Below, one piece after another: positions 34,673-42,849 of a DNA stretch of 64,000 nucleotides (positions are counted from its first letter, which is position 1; each line of letters begins with the position of its first letter). A program made the position numbers and the translations under genes. The DNA is taken from the NCBI GenBank assembly GCA_030587405.1, contig JAUQZD010000046.1, forward strand, positions 1 through 64,000, in the 5' to 3' direction. Source of the stretch: Candidatus Freyrarchaeum guaymasense (GTDB taxonomy: Archaea > Asgardarchaeota > Jordarchaeia > Jordarchaeales > Freyrarchaeaceae). The notes under the pieces were generated by a model. The model was not told the origin of the DNA. It ran no database searches and saw only the letters and a list, made by a program, of their open reading frames with translations.

Positions 34673-34687
34673 GTGAAGTTTCTGAGG

Positions 34688-35242
34688 ATGTTGAAAGAAG
34701 CTGAGGGATGCGGGTTGGCTACACAAACCTATCTTTTCAAGGTGGTAATGGTTGGGGATCCTGCAGTCGGTAAAACGAGCTTGGTTGTAAGGTATGTGCA
34801 CGGTTTCTTTCAACATGATTACATAGCTACGATAGGAACACAGATAATGAGTAAGGAAGTTTACGTAAGGGATAACATTGTTAAACTTTCAATATGGGAT
34901 ATAGGGGGACAGGAGAAGTTTGACACGCTTGCCCCAGCATATTATAAGGGTGCATCCGGAGCGCTGGCCATCTTTGACGTAACACGTAAGGAGACCCTTG
35001 AAAATATTCCTAAGTGGATTTCACGGTTGCACCGATATGCAAACCCGAACGTTCTCACGATCCTAGTTGGAAATAAAGTCGATCTTGTTGATGAGAGGCA
35101 GGTTAGCCCTGATGAGGCAACCGGAATAGCAGATAAGTATGGGCTACCCTACGTGGAAACTTCTGCGAAAAGCGGAAAGAACGTTATTAAAGTCTTTGAG
35201 GTGATGGCTGAGAGGCTGCTAGCCAAAAAAGTCGGAGAATAA
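34688..35242 (+). CDS. Rab-like small GTPase 1
   Basis: Ras-superfamily GTPase of about 184 residues. G1 GDPAVGKTS, G3 WDIGGQEKF, G4 NKVD and G5 ETSAKSG are all present, with switch-I threonine candidates near IATIGTQ, so GTP binding and Gln-dependent hydrolysis are expected. No C-terminal prenylation cysteine exists, so it is soluble or uses protein partners. ATG 34688 gives a 16-residue N-terminal extension before the core; GTG 34673 is an alternative. A second Rab-like GTPase lies 0.7 kb away on the other strand, and roadblock proteins occur at 5.4 and 38.3 kb. Confidence 0.93.
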   Translation: MLKEAEGCGLATQTYLFKVVMVGDPAVGKTSLVVRYVHGFFQHDYIATIGTQIMSKEVYVRDNIVKLSIWDIGGQEKFDTLAPAYYKGASGALAIFDVTRKETLENIPKWISRLHRYANPNVLTILVGNKVDLVDERQVSPDEATGIADKYGLPYVETSAKSGKNVIKVFEVMAERLLAKKVGE

Positions 35243-35268
35243 AACATGGTTTGAACGGCCTTTTCCAA

Positions 35269-35742
35269 CTACCTTCTGCGCCTGTTTCTCTGGCCTCTCC
35301 GTGGCTTCCTCCTGTAGGGTTCACCTTGACCGAAGGAGAACCTTGGGATTGACGGCTGCCTGTACACGTTCTCTGATAGGTTATTGTCTACGTTTGCCTC
35401 TATCTCTTCGTCGATCACTTCGAAGCTGCCGTACCTGCCTAGGTTAAGGCGCATTTGCCCTCTGAACAGGCTTACATATCCGTTTTCTATCTTTAATGAT
35501 GTTTCAGGGGAAACGTTTGAAATGGCGTCGTCCCATAATGTTAGGAGTATTGAACCTGTTTCATCCCCAACTAGTGCTTCGGCAACCCTATGGGTTGAGC
35601 CGTCACGCCTGGAAACCACTTCTCTTGCTTCACCAACATTCACAACTTTAACTTTTAGGTTTACTCTTCTCGAGGTTGGAGTTAAATCCCCTACGGAAAT
35701 AAATTCTACATCTTCTTCCAACTTATAACCCCTCAAGAACAT
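35269..35742 (-). CDS. ssb: Single-stranded DNA-binding protein (Sulfolobus SSB type)
   Basis: Single OB-fold protein of about 157 residues: VGDLTPTSRRVNLKVKVVNVGE, REVVSRRDGSTHRVAEALVGDETG and LTLWDD match the crenarchaeal SSB that protects single-stranded DNA. The tail differs from the usual acidic SSB end: after about residue 130 it is strongly basic (PYRRKPRRGQRNRRRR). ATG 35742 is chosen to fit the family start; an upstream TTG at 35787 is in frame. It sits between two Rab-like GTPase genes, an unusual place for a replication gene. Confidence 0.88.
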   Translation of the reverse strand: MFLRGYKLEEDVEFISVGDLTPTSRRVNLKVKVVNVGEAREVVSRRDGSTHRVAEALVGDETGSILLTLWDDAISNVSPETSLKIENGYVSLFRGQMRLNLGRYGSFEVIDEEIEANVDNNLSENVYRQPSIPRFSFGQGEPYRRKPRRGQRNRRRR

Positions 35743-35915
35743 ATACCCGGTTAGAAGAGCGAAAGAAGACAGAGGAACCCCCCGCAAAAAACGTTAAAAA
35801 GGAGGCAGCCTTGACTTCTTCCGCTCTTAGCAAGACTTACGAATTCTCCCTTTTAATACTTATCGGTGCAAACCTCACAAAGAGGCATCCTCCTTTAGAC
35901 TTTATCTTAAAAGTT

Positions 35916-36467
35916 CTACCTTAAGTATAAACCTTTGTTCTGGGTTTTCAGGGGAACCTCCTCTATCATAAGGGAAGCTAACGTTTTAAAAACATCTTCA
36001 ACCATGTAGTTCTCCTTGGCTGACGATTCAAAGTATGGTACTCCTAACTTCTCAGCTAGGCGTGATCCATCTTCGTAACGAACTTTCCTCTGGGACACCA
36101 AATCTATTTTGTTCCCAACTAGGATTACGGGTATGTTTCCACAGTGGTATCTAACTTGGTTTACCCAGCTCATCACATTTTTGAACGTTTTAATGTCGGT
36201 TACGTCGAAAACCACTAGGGCGCCTCGCCCGCCTTTAAAGTAATTTGGCAGTAGAGGCCTAAACTTCTCCTGGCCGCCAGTATCCCATATTGTAAGCTTA
36301 ATCAGGCAGTCGTTTATGTCCACTATTTTAGAGTAGAAATTTACTCCTAGGGTTGGAATATAATTTTCCCTAAATGATCCGGTGGCAAACCTTATTGTTA
36401 GGCTTGTTTTACCTACTCCACCATCCCCAACGACCAGAACTTTAAAATTATATATTGACTTACTCAA
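35916..36467 (-). CDS. Rab-like small GTPase 2
   Basis: 183-residue Ras-superfamily GTPase. G1 GDGGVGKTS, switch I IPTLGVNFYSK, G3 WDTGGQEKF, G4 NKID and G5 ESSAKE are intact, and the effector region is closer to eukaryotic Rab/Ran than to Arf. There is no lipidation cysteine. It is paralogous to GTPase 1 but more Rab-like in the P-loop. The neighbours are SSB downstream and, 0.5 kb upstream on the same strand, the V4R protein, whose fold is shared with Bet3 of the TRAPP Rab exchange factor. Confidence 0.95.
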   Translation of the reverse strand: MSKSIYNFKVLVVGDGGVGKTSLTIRFATGSFRENYIPTLGVNFYSKIVDINDCLIKLTIWDTGGQEKFRPLLPNYFKGGRGALVVFDVTDIKTFKNVMSWVNQVRYHCGNIPVILVGNKIDLVSQRKVRYEDGSRLAEKLGVPYFESSAKENYMVEDVFKTLASLMIEEVPLKTQNKGLYLR

Positions 36468-36689
36468 TTAGGATTCCTCCTGATGAGAAACGACAGGCAA
36501 CCCACTAATTGTTAAAGAGCTAAGTTTCCAACAAATTTAACATCATTTTCCCATGAAGAAAGCCTTGACTTAAATATGTTCCCTTTCCTTTTTTAAGGAA
36601 AATCTTTTGCAGATCTAACCTAGGTTTTACTTACATTCTTAACGTGGAGATGTACCTCCTGATAATACTCAGGGAGGGTGTGGAAAGTG

Positions 36690-36926
36690 ATGTTCAGAAA
36701 CGTGTTGAGAAGGAGAGGGTTTTGGAAGACTAGGAACAGTGATGAGGAAGTTTTCATGAAGCACGATGAAAGACTTGGAGGAATATACGTAACACTGCAA
36801 AACCGGATGGCAATCCTCAGAATGGAAGATAGGGACACCATACACGTGTTCAAAAGTGCTAAACATTTAGAGCTTTACCTTAAAAAGCTTGAAGAGGAAC
36901 ACGTGGGCGTATTCTTAAACGCGTAG
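36690..36926 (+). CDS. Small basic protein, unknown
   Basis: About 78 residues from ATG 36690 (GTG 36678 is also in frame), preceded by AGGGAGGGTG. The N-terminal 15 residues are Arg-rich; the rest predicts a beta hairpin (GGIYVTLQNRMAILRM) and a C-terminal helix. I recognise no family. Its strand is opposite to the V4R and Rab genes on either side. The Shine-Dalgarno site makes it likely real. Confidence 0.55.
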   Translation: MFRNVLRRRGFWKTRNSDEEVFMKHDERLGGIYVTLQNRMAILRMEDRDTIHVFKSAKHLELYLKKLEEEHVGVFLNA

Positions 36927-36961
36927 AGGCCACCGTTGAGAGAGAAAAAGAGAGAAAAGAG

Positions 36962-37474
36962 TTAAATTTTTAATCGTAGCTCGTGTCTGCAGCACTCGTC
37001 GCCTGAGGCTTTACACTTAGTCTCCCAAGATTCAGCCTCAAACCCCCTCATAATGCATACTTCCGTAAAGATGCCATCAACGAAATTGCAGAACTTTAAT
37101 CCTTTAAGCTCGTCCGGTAGGGAGATCCCCTTGCAGAGAGGGCAGTTGTAATCCTCATAGACGATCTTCTTCTCTTCAGGGATAACATAGATCTTATCGA
37201 AGTTTTTGCCGGTGTAAAAGTAGTAAGCAAAGTTATAGGTTTTTGAGAACTCGTAAAACTCAATGGCATGCTTACCTATTCTTTCAGCGTACTTTGTAAG
37301 CATCCTTGTACCGATTTTCCGTCCAATTTCCCAGAGAATCTTAGAGGCCTTGTCAATATCCCTATTTTCAACTTCTAAGATATAGTCAACTGTTCCGCTG
37401 ACAAAGGATACGAAAGCGTCCAAGTTGAGCTTATCTGCTATTACATGCCAAGCAACCCATCCCTTCATTCCCAA
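36962..37474 (-). CDS. V4R-domain protein (Bet3/TRAPP-like fold)
   Basis: 170 residues. The C-terminal half has the V4R signature: CPLCKGI, FVDGIFTEV, then ETKCKASGDECCRHEL. The cysteine set (about C112, C115, C152, C159, C160) could bind metal or ligand. V4R domains are the prokaryotic relatives of Bet3 in TRAPP, a Rab exchange factor, and also occur as small-molecule sensors. With a Rab-like GTPase 0.5 kb downstream and the KaiC/roadblock/GTPase operon 0.1 kb upstream on the same strand, a regulatory role on GTPases is plausible inference. Confidence 0.8.
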   Translation of the reverse strand: MGMKGWVAWHVIADKLNLDAFVSFVSGTVDYILEVENRDIDKASKILWEIGRKIGTRMLTKYAERIGKHAIEFYEFSKTYNFAYYFYTGKNFDKIYVIPEEKKIVYEDYNCPLCKGISLPDELKGLKFCNFVDGIFTEVCIMRGFEAESWETKCKASGDECCRHELRLKI

Positions 37475-37590
37475 ATTTTAAGTCCCCCTGAAGTGGAGAT
37501 TCTTAAAAATGAATTGGACATTCAAAACTAAAAAGTTTTTCCGGAAAGAGGCCGTTTTATTGGGGGAATTGATGTTGAAATGGCGTCCGA

Positions 37591-38313
37591 CTAATCTTTC
37601 TCTTTGGACCTGCTCCCCGCTGCTATCTTTATTCCTCCATCTATGATTTTTATTTTTCTCTTTACCGGCAGTCTTCCTCTTCGACGTATTTCAACACAGT
37701 CCTTCTCTAGTAATATCAATGTGTTTGCCAAGTGGAGGATTGCTTCTGTTTCGGCTTCTCCAGCTAGTTTCGGCTCTAAAAGAGCCAAGATAACATTGTC
37801 TGAGAGTTGAACCTTAGCTTTTAGGAAAGAGAGAAATCTTAACGTCGCCTTAGGTGTTGCAAGGGTTATAATAGATGAAAGGGAGTCTATTACTATGCGT
37901 ACATGGGGGAGATGCGATAGCATGGAGATTGACTCAACTATTTTGGAGCTGAGCGCGGCGAGATCTGTTGGAGCAGGAACGTAAGATACTATGTCCGTGT
38001 CTTCAACCGTGAAATCAACGGTTGGACGATAAAGGTCTATTATCTTGTAGCGGGGGGATTCACCTCCATACTTTGAAAGATCTAATCCTAGGTCTGATAT
38101 CTCCGCCTCTATCTCTTCTGCAAAGTTAACTGCGGTGACGTATATTCCGCCATCTCCAAGCTCAAGCCCTTCACAGAAAAATTTCAGGGCGAAAAGCTCT
38201 TTACCCCCTAATGGTTCACCCACTACTATGCAGAGAGATCCGGGGCGGAAACCGCCATCGAGAACACTGTCCAGCCCTCTTATTCCAGACTTCACAGGCC
38301 CCCCCTTAACCAT
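37591..38313 (-). CDS. Degenerate KaiC/RAD55-like ATPase domain protein
   Basis: 240-residue RecA-fold protein of the KaiC/RadA-like group (GIRGLDSVLDGGFRPGS at the N-terminus, VRIVIDSLSS as Walker B, an inserted IIDLYRP segment). The Walker A reads GEPLGGKE instead of GxxGxGK[ST], so the magnesium-coordinating Ser/Thr is lost and ATP hydrolysis is doubtful. Last gene of the five-gene operon that begins at about 40956, 31 bp after the roadblock gene. It may be a regulatory partner for the intact KaiC-like protein at 39879-40679. Confidence 0.82.
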   Translation of the reverse strand: MVKGGPVKSGIRGLDSVLDGGFRPGSLCIVVGEPLGGKELFALKFFCEGLELGDGGIYVTAVNFAEEIEAEISDLGLDLSKYGGESPRYKIIDLYRPTVDFTVEDTDIVSYVPAPTDLAALSSKIVESISMLSHLPHVRIVIDSLSSIITLATPKATLRFLSFLKAKVQLSDNVILALLEPKLAGEAETEAILHLANTLILLEKDCVEIRRRGRLPVKRKIKIIDGGIKIAAGSRSKEKD

Positions 38314-38344
38314 TAAACGATCCTCCTACGACTGCCTCGCTCAA

Positions 38345-38704
38345 TTAAGGTATAGCCTCCACTATTAGCTTACCTATCTCACCCAGTTCCCTGAGAACTA
38401 CGGCAGGGTCATTCTTAACTAGGAATAGCAGAATTGCTTTCGGTCCGACGCCGACAATGACCATTTTTCCGCCTTCAACGTTAACGGTTAGGTGCCGTAC
38501 CAGCCCTCTCCTCACCGTTTCAGCAGCTACTTCAGCAGCGCCCAGCATGGAAGCAGCCATGGCTGAAAGCCTGTTCGCATCCACGTCTTGAGGCATGACG
38601 TTTTCGAGGAGATTGCCATTCCTAGTGGCTGCGAGGCACCCTTCAACTCCCTCAAGTGCCTGAATTCTCATTAGAAGCTTCCTCAGCCTTTCCTTATACT
38701 CCAA
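38345..38704 (-). CDS. Roadblock/LC7-domain protein (GTPase operon)
   Basis: 119-residue roadblock/LC7 protein: an N-terminal helix, GVEGCLAATRNGNLLE, the AAMAASMLGAAEVAAETV helix, then LTVNVEGGKMVIVGVGPKAILLFLV and a C-terminal helix. It is the typical MglB-like size and would dimerise and bind or activate a small GTPase. The likely partner is encoded 13 bp upstream in the same operon, the RecA-GTPase fusion at 38718-39860. This pairing parallels MglA/MglB in bacteria and Rag/roadblock in eukaryotes. Confidence 0.92.
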   Translation of the reverse strand: MEYKERLRKLLMRIQALEGVEGCLAATRNGNLLENVMPQDVDANRLSAMAASMLGAAEVAAETVRRGLVRHLTVNVEGGKMVIVGVGPKAILLFLVKNDPAVVLRELGEIGKLIVEAIP

Positions 38705-38717
38705 AAAAGCACCTCCT

Positions 38718-39860
38718 TCAAGCCGATAGTATGTTTAACAGGACGTCTAACACAAGGGAGATGTTGACCCTATTCTTAGCACTACAGCCTACTACAGGGG
38801 TTGAGGGACCTAGCCCTAGTGCCTCCTTAACGTCCTTAGGAGACAGAGCCGACTCTAAATCTTGCTTGTTAGCCGCAACGACGAATGGCGTACCATGGCT
38901 TTCACATTTCTTAGCAAGCTCTACGGCCCTTCTAAAGCTTGAAGGGTCTGCGCTGTCAACTACTAGGATGGCCCCCACGGCGCCATCAGCCATCTTGTCA
39001 ACTATCGGGTCAAACTGCGGCTGCCCCGGGGTGCCGAAGAATTCCATGTAGAACCCTTTGTAGTCAAGGGATCCGTGGTCGAGGGCGACCGTCGTTCCCA
39101 TTCTTTCAACGCTGACGGCGTCCTCGGCGAGGGCGTGTATAAGCGTCGTTTTTCCGGCGTTGTAGGGGCCAAGGACTATGACCTTTGGAAGGTATACTCT
39201 AAGCTCTCCCGGTGAAATGATCTTTATGGGGAAAGCGAGCTCTTCGAAGCTGGTGACCCAAGCTGCCTTCTTCACTCTCAACTCGTTCTCCACAAGGAGA
39301 GTTGGGTCTGGTTTAACCTCGAAAACCCCGTCGAACAGGTTCGTTACCTCCCTTATCATCTCGCTGTCGTAAAACCATGACGAGAAGAGAGCTATCACCG
39401 TCGAGTCTCCTGTTGCCTCTAAGAGGCTAATTAGGGCTTCCATTTCATTCCCGTAAGCGTCCAAGAAGCTATTCACCGAGTCGAACACTAGAAGAGTGTT
39501 TTCAGAAGAGAGGGATAGCAGCGTTTCCCTTATGGAGTCCAGGTTATACGGGTCGACAACGTGTGCTTCAGAGCTTTCTAGGCCGCTAAGCTTTGAGTAT
39601 GAGTCGACGAGGATGAACCTGCCTCTCTGCTCGTGCGACTCAAAGCTTAAACGGGCTTTCCTAGCTTGGCGCTTAACGCTCACAGGAGGCTTATTGTTCA
39701 CCAGGTAAACAGTCCTGTAGCCCTCCTCCAGCCCCGCCTTAGCCACATGGATCCCTATAGTTGAAGGGTCTATGCTTGGCGACGTCATGAAGATACATCT
39801 TGAACCTCTTGGAAGGCCGCCCAGCCGACGGTCAAACATTGGAAGACGAAGACGGAGCAT
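38718..39860 (-). CDS. RecA/KaiC-like domain fused to a small GTPase
   Basis: 380 residues in two parts. Residues 1-about 215 resemble a KaiC/RAD55 domain (GGLPRGSRCIFM, NTLLVFDSVNSF as Walker B), but the P-loop is gone (TSPSIDPST). Residues about 225-380 are a small GTPase of the Arf/MglA/COG2229 kind: G1 GPYNAGKTT, switch region GTTVALDHG, G3 FFGTPGQPQF, G4 ANKQD, G5 CSAKN. A dead ATPase domain may dock on the neighbouring KaiC-like protein and couple it to the GTPase and the roadblock protein. It lies between those two genes, 18 and 13 bp apart. Confidence 0.85.
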   Translation of the reverse strand: MLRLRLPMFDRRLGGLPRGSRCIFMTSPSIDPSTIGIHVAKAGLEEGYRTVYLVNNKPPVSVKRQARKARLSFESHEQRGRFILVDSYSKLSGLESSEAHVVDPYNLDSIRETLLSLSSENTLLVFDSVNSFLDAYGNEMEALISLLEATGDSTVIALFSSWFYDSEMIREVTNLFDGVFEVKPDPTLLVENELRVKKAAWVTSFEELAFPIKIISPGELRVYLPKVIVLGPYNAGKTTLIHALAEDAVSVERMGTTVALDHGSLDYKGFYMEFFGTPGQPQFDPIVDKMADGAVGAILVVDSADPSSFRRAVELAKKCESHGTPFVVAANKQDLESALSPKDVKEALGLGPSTPVVGCSAKNRVNISLVLDVLLNILSA

Positions 39861-39878
39861 TCAGCAGTCACCAGTCCA

Positions 39879-40679
39879 TCAAAACAGGATTGATATGCCA
39901 TCTTCAGATATGGAAAAACGCTTTTTACCCTCATAATGGGGGGAACCTCTCATCTTGTACACTTCGATGTACCTGCTTCTTTTATCACCTTCAGGCTCCC
40001 AGTAGAGGATGAAGACCCCATCAGCGAGAAACTCTTCCACTCCGAACCTAGTTATGCCCGGCTTACCATACTCTGTCTCGGTGACGAAAAGGGAAGTGCA
40101 CCTATACCTTTTCAGCATGCTTGAAATGATGTTCAACTCACGTCTGACAACCCCCGGATTACCGTACTGCAGAAAGAGGACGGAGATAGGATCTAGGACA
40201 ACCCTTTTAACCCCTCCTTCCTTCACTATGGCTTCTATCGTCGCGTAGAGTCCGTCAAGAGCGAAGACGTCAGGGTTGAGGGAGAGAGACTTCTCACCAA
40301 CAGCAACCACGCTCAAATCAAGCAGGATGAGCTTATGCTGGTCTACCAGCTCATCAATACTCCAGTTAAAGTTCTTAGCGTTCCTGAGAAGGCTGTCAAG
40401 ATGCTCTTCAAGAGAAATGTATAAACCCGGCTCGTCAAACTCCGAAGCGCCACGATACAGGAATTCCAGACAAAAAATCGACTTGCCAGCCCCCGAAACC
40501 CCAGACACCAGGTAGGTGCCACCCCTAAAAAGGCCGCCTCTAACAAGCTCGTCGAACCCCTTAATCCCCGTCGGAACCCTACCCTTAACAGCCTCCACGA
40601 GCTCCTCCTCTATCTTAATCCGTTGCTTAAGCTCTGTTAGAAAGCCTGAGTCACCCTCCTTACTTCTCCCTCTCACCAA
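39879..40679 (-). CDS. KaiC-like single-domain ATPase
   Basis: 266-residue RecA-superfamily ATPase of the KaiC/RAD55 group with an intact Walker A (GVSGAGKS, about residue 60), the EE-type catalytic pair in YISLEEHLD, Walker B KRVVLDPISV, and the LFVTETEYG segment common in KaiC-like proteins. One KaiC domain only, so not a true circadian KaiC. It overlaps the upstream thioredoxin/KaiB-fold gene by 20 bp and precedes the RecA-GTPase fusion by 18 bp, so these products probably act as one signalling unit. Confidence 0.92.
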   Translation of the reverse strand: MVRGRSKEGDSGFLTELKQRIKIEEELVEAVKGRVPTGIKGFDELVRGGLFRGGTYLVSGVSGAGKSIFCLEFLYRGASEFDEPGLYISLEEHLDSLLRNAKNFNWSIDELVDQHKLILLDLSVVAVGEKSLSLNPDVFALDGLYATIEAIVKEGGVKRVVLDPISVLFLQYGNPGVVRRELNIISSMLKRYRCTSLFVTETEYGKPGITRFGVEEFLADGVFILYWEPEGDKRSRYIEVYKMRGSPHYEGKKRFSISEDGISILF

Positions 40680-40956
40680 GCGATTCTCCCTCCTTTAAGG
40701 CTTCGAGAACCACAATTAACTCCTCCTCCGTTGGCAACCCTATGAAACGCCAGTTGATCCCAACAATGTCTATCGTAGGAGTCGAGATAACCCCCTCCCT
40801 CACAGCCATCTCAGGGTTCTCGGAAACGTCCACCTCTTCGATTTCAAGGTTCAGGTTCAGCTTCTTAAGGGATGACCGCACCGTCCTAAGCACCTGAGGA
40901 TACCCCGGAGTGCGATTAGTTTTAAAGATGACTATTTTATATTTCTCGCTCTTCAC
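40660..40956 (-). CDS. Thioredoxin-fold protein without CxxC (KaiB-like by context)
   Basis: About 98 residues from GTG 40956, preceded by GGGGGAG (an upstream frame extension to 41079 looks untranslated). The fold pattern is beta-alpha-beta-alpha-beta-beta-alpha: YKIVIFKTN, a helix, IEEVDVSENPEMA, VISTPTIDIVG with the cis-Pro loop, then IGLPTEEEL. The thioredoxin active site is replaced (RTPGYPQ), so no disulfide chemistry. The NPxxA and TPT pattern is shared with KaiB, a thioredoxin-fold partner of KaiC, but also with thioredoxin_3 proteins. Overlap with the KaiC-like gene makes the KaiB-like reading attractive. Confidence 0.65.
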   Translation of the reverse strand: MKSEKYKIVIFKTNRTPGYPQVLRTVRSSLKKLNLNLEIEEVDVSENPEMAVREGVISTPTIDIVGINWRFIGLPTEEELIVVLEALKEGESLGEREK

Positions 40957-41224
40957 GATCTCCCCCCATGAGCAGCAAAGCATTCCTTTCTCATAGCTAT
41001 GGATAAACAACCTAATAAATACATCTAAAAATAAACGCATACAACCTAAATTTAAATGATCTAATGAAACCATCCCCAAGATTACACCAACCAGTTATTA
41101 GAACCCTTAGGCAGGCAACCCAAACCACCCACCCCACCCTCCACCCGGATTTTAAAGAAAAGTACTTACGTTACAGCAACACTAAAAATATTTTAGAAAC
41201 ATTCAAGGTTTTCTTTGAGGGAAA

Positions 41225-42268
41225 ATGAAGGAGAATGACCCTTGCATCAAGAGGGGAGTGCTGCAGGAGAAGGCTGGTGGTGGGAAGGTAAGATGTCTTG
41301 TCTGCATGAGGAAGTGCGTCATACCGGATGGTGGACTCGGGTTCTGCGGGACCAGAAGGAACGTTAAAGGGGAAATCCACACCCTAACCTACGGGGACAT
41401 ATCATCCATAAGCGTTAACCCAATAGAGAAGAAACCCCTCTTCCACTTCCACCCAGGCTCAAAAGCCCTAACAGTCGGCAGCTGGAGCTGCAACTTCACC
41501 TGCCCATGGTGCCAGAATTGGGAGATTAGCAAGCAGCAGCCTGACGTGGAGAGGCGGAACTATGTGAGCCCTGAGCATTTTATCAGGATAGCTAGGGTGA
41601 ATAGGTGTGATGGGACGTCTATTTCGTTTAATGAGCCTACCTTAATGCTTGAGTACTCGTTGGATGTTTTCAGGCTTGCAAGGGAGAATGGACTTTACAA
41701 TACTTACGTAACTAACGGGTACATGACGCCGGAGGCGCTACGCCTTTTAGTTGAGGCAGGGCTTGACGCCATGAACGTTGACGTGAAGGGGTGCAGAGAA
41801 GCGGTTAAGAAATATTGTGGGGCTGATGTTGAACATGTTTGGAGGAACATACGTGATGCTAAGAGGATGGGTGTATGGGTTGAGGTGACGACGCTTATTA
41901 TACCGGGAGTGAATGATGATGAGGATTGTTTGAGGAGCATAGCGGGGAGGATACGTGAGATAGACGCGGATATGCCGTGGCACGTCACGAGGTTTCACCC
42001 AGACTATCAGATGCTTGATAGGCCCCCAACTCCTGTAGAGACTCTGGAGAAAGCCAGGATGATAGGGGTGGATGAGGGGTTGAAGTACGTTTACGTTGGG
42101 AACGTTCCAGGGCACAGGTGGGAGAACACGTATTGTCCTTCGTGTGGTGAACTGTTGATTGAAAGGTACGTTTTCACTGTAGTCAGGTTTGGCGTTACGA
42201 GGGAGGGCAGGTGCCCGAGCTGTGGGGAGAGAATACGGTTAGTGGGGGGTGTTGGCGGGGGGAGGTGA
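41225..42268 (+). CDS. Radical SAM enzyme, AmmeMemoRadiSam / PflA-like
   Basis: 347-residue radical SAM protein. The cluster motif is CNFTCPWC (CxxxCxxC) at about residue 92, preceded by a cysteine-rich N-terminus (CLVCMRKC, GFCGTRRN) and followed by SISFNEPTLM and a C-terminal zinc-ribbon-like pair, CPSCGE and CPSCGE. This order matches the radical SAM member of the AmmeMemoRadiSam system, also called AmrS or COG1180, of unknown reaction. The usual Memo and AMMECR1 partners are not in the window. ATG 41225 follows TTGAGGG. Confidence 0.88.
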   Translation: MKENDPCIKRGVLQEKAGGGKVRCLVCMRKCVIPDGGLGFCGTRRNVKGEIHTLTYGDISSISVNPIEKKPLFHFHPGSKALTVGSWSCNFTCPWCQNWEISKQQPDVERRNYVSPEHFIRIARVNRCDGTSISFNEPTLMLEYSLDVFRLARENGLYNTYVTNGYMTPEALRLLVEAGLDAMNVDVKGCREAVKKYCGADVEHVWRNIRDAKRMGVWVEVTTLIIPGVNDDEDCLRSIAGRIREIDADMPWHVTRFHPDYQMLDRPPTPVETLEKARMIGVDEGLKYVYVGNVPGHRWENTYCPSCGELLIERYVFTVVRFGVTREGRCPSCGERIRLVGGVGGGR

Positions 42269-42345
42269 AAAGGTGGGGGGGAGGGTGGTTCGGGGTTGTC
42301 GGGTGCCTTTTGGCTTAGCATAGGTCGGAGAAGAAGATATGTAGG

Positions 42346-42609
42346 CTATGACCTCCTTGAGGTATTTACTGATTCTTCCGCTTGTGCGGAGGACAGCTTC
42401 GTAACTGGCATTTTCAACGTGTAACCCCTTTTAATCTGAACCTTGTCGCGTCTGAACTTGAATCTATAGAGTTTCTGGTAGCGTCCGATTGTGCTGCGGC
42501 TGGCGTTCATGACGCGGCCGTCGCTGTTAACGTATCCTAGGGTTGAGCCGCTGCTGGTTTTTACAACGCCCCTTGAGACCCTGGCGAGTGTGCTTCCGGA
42601 AGGAGTCAT
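42346..42609 (-). CDS. Small protein with repeated GSTL/STIG motif
   Basis: About 87 residues from ATG 42609. The N-terminal half has three copies of a 16-17 residue unit: SGSTLARVSRG, SGSTLGYVNSDG and SRSTIGRYQ, which would form repeating beta strands. The C-terminal half is Lys/Arg-rich. I do not know a function. Similar GSTIG-repeat proteins occur in other prokaryotes as uncharacterised small proteins. Convergent with the radical SAM gene. Confidence 0.6.
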   Translation of the reverse strand: MTPSGSTLARVSRGVVKTSSGSTLGYVNSDGRVMNASRSTIGRYQKLYRFKFRRDKVQIKRGYTLKMPVTKLSSAQAEESVNTSRRS

Positions 42610-42849
42610 GATATACAATTTCGGTCACCCGTGCCATTAGAAGAAGGATGTATTGCTAAAAGCTTTTTTGAGAAAAAGAGTTCAAGTATTGTTTGGATTT
42701 TATGTGGGGTGGGTTTCGAGTTGGGTGGAGACGGATTTGGAAGCGCGTTTTTTAGTTGGGGAAGGCTTATTGGGTGCGGAGCGTAACCGATGACTGGAGC
42801 ATTTTTAAGTGGGTGTTTTTTGGCTTGTTTCAGGGTGGTTGAAGTGGAT

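Noticed and set aside
40660..41079. The longer 139-residue form of the thioredoxin/KaiB-fold protein
   Set aside because: The extra N-terminus is not family-like and the strong Shine-Dalgarno site serves GTG 40956.
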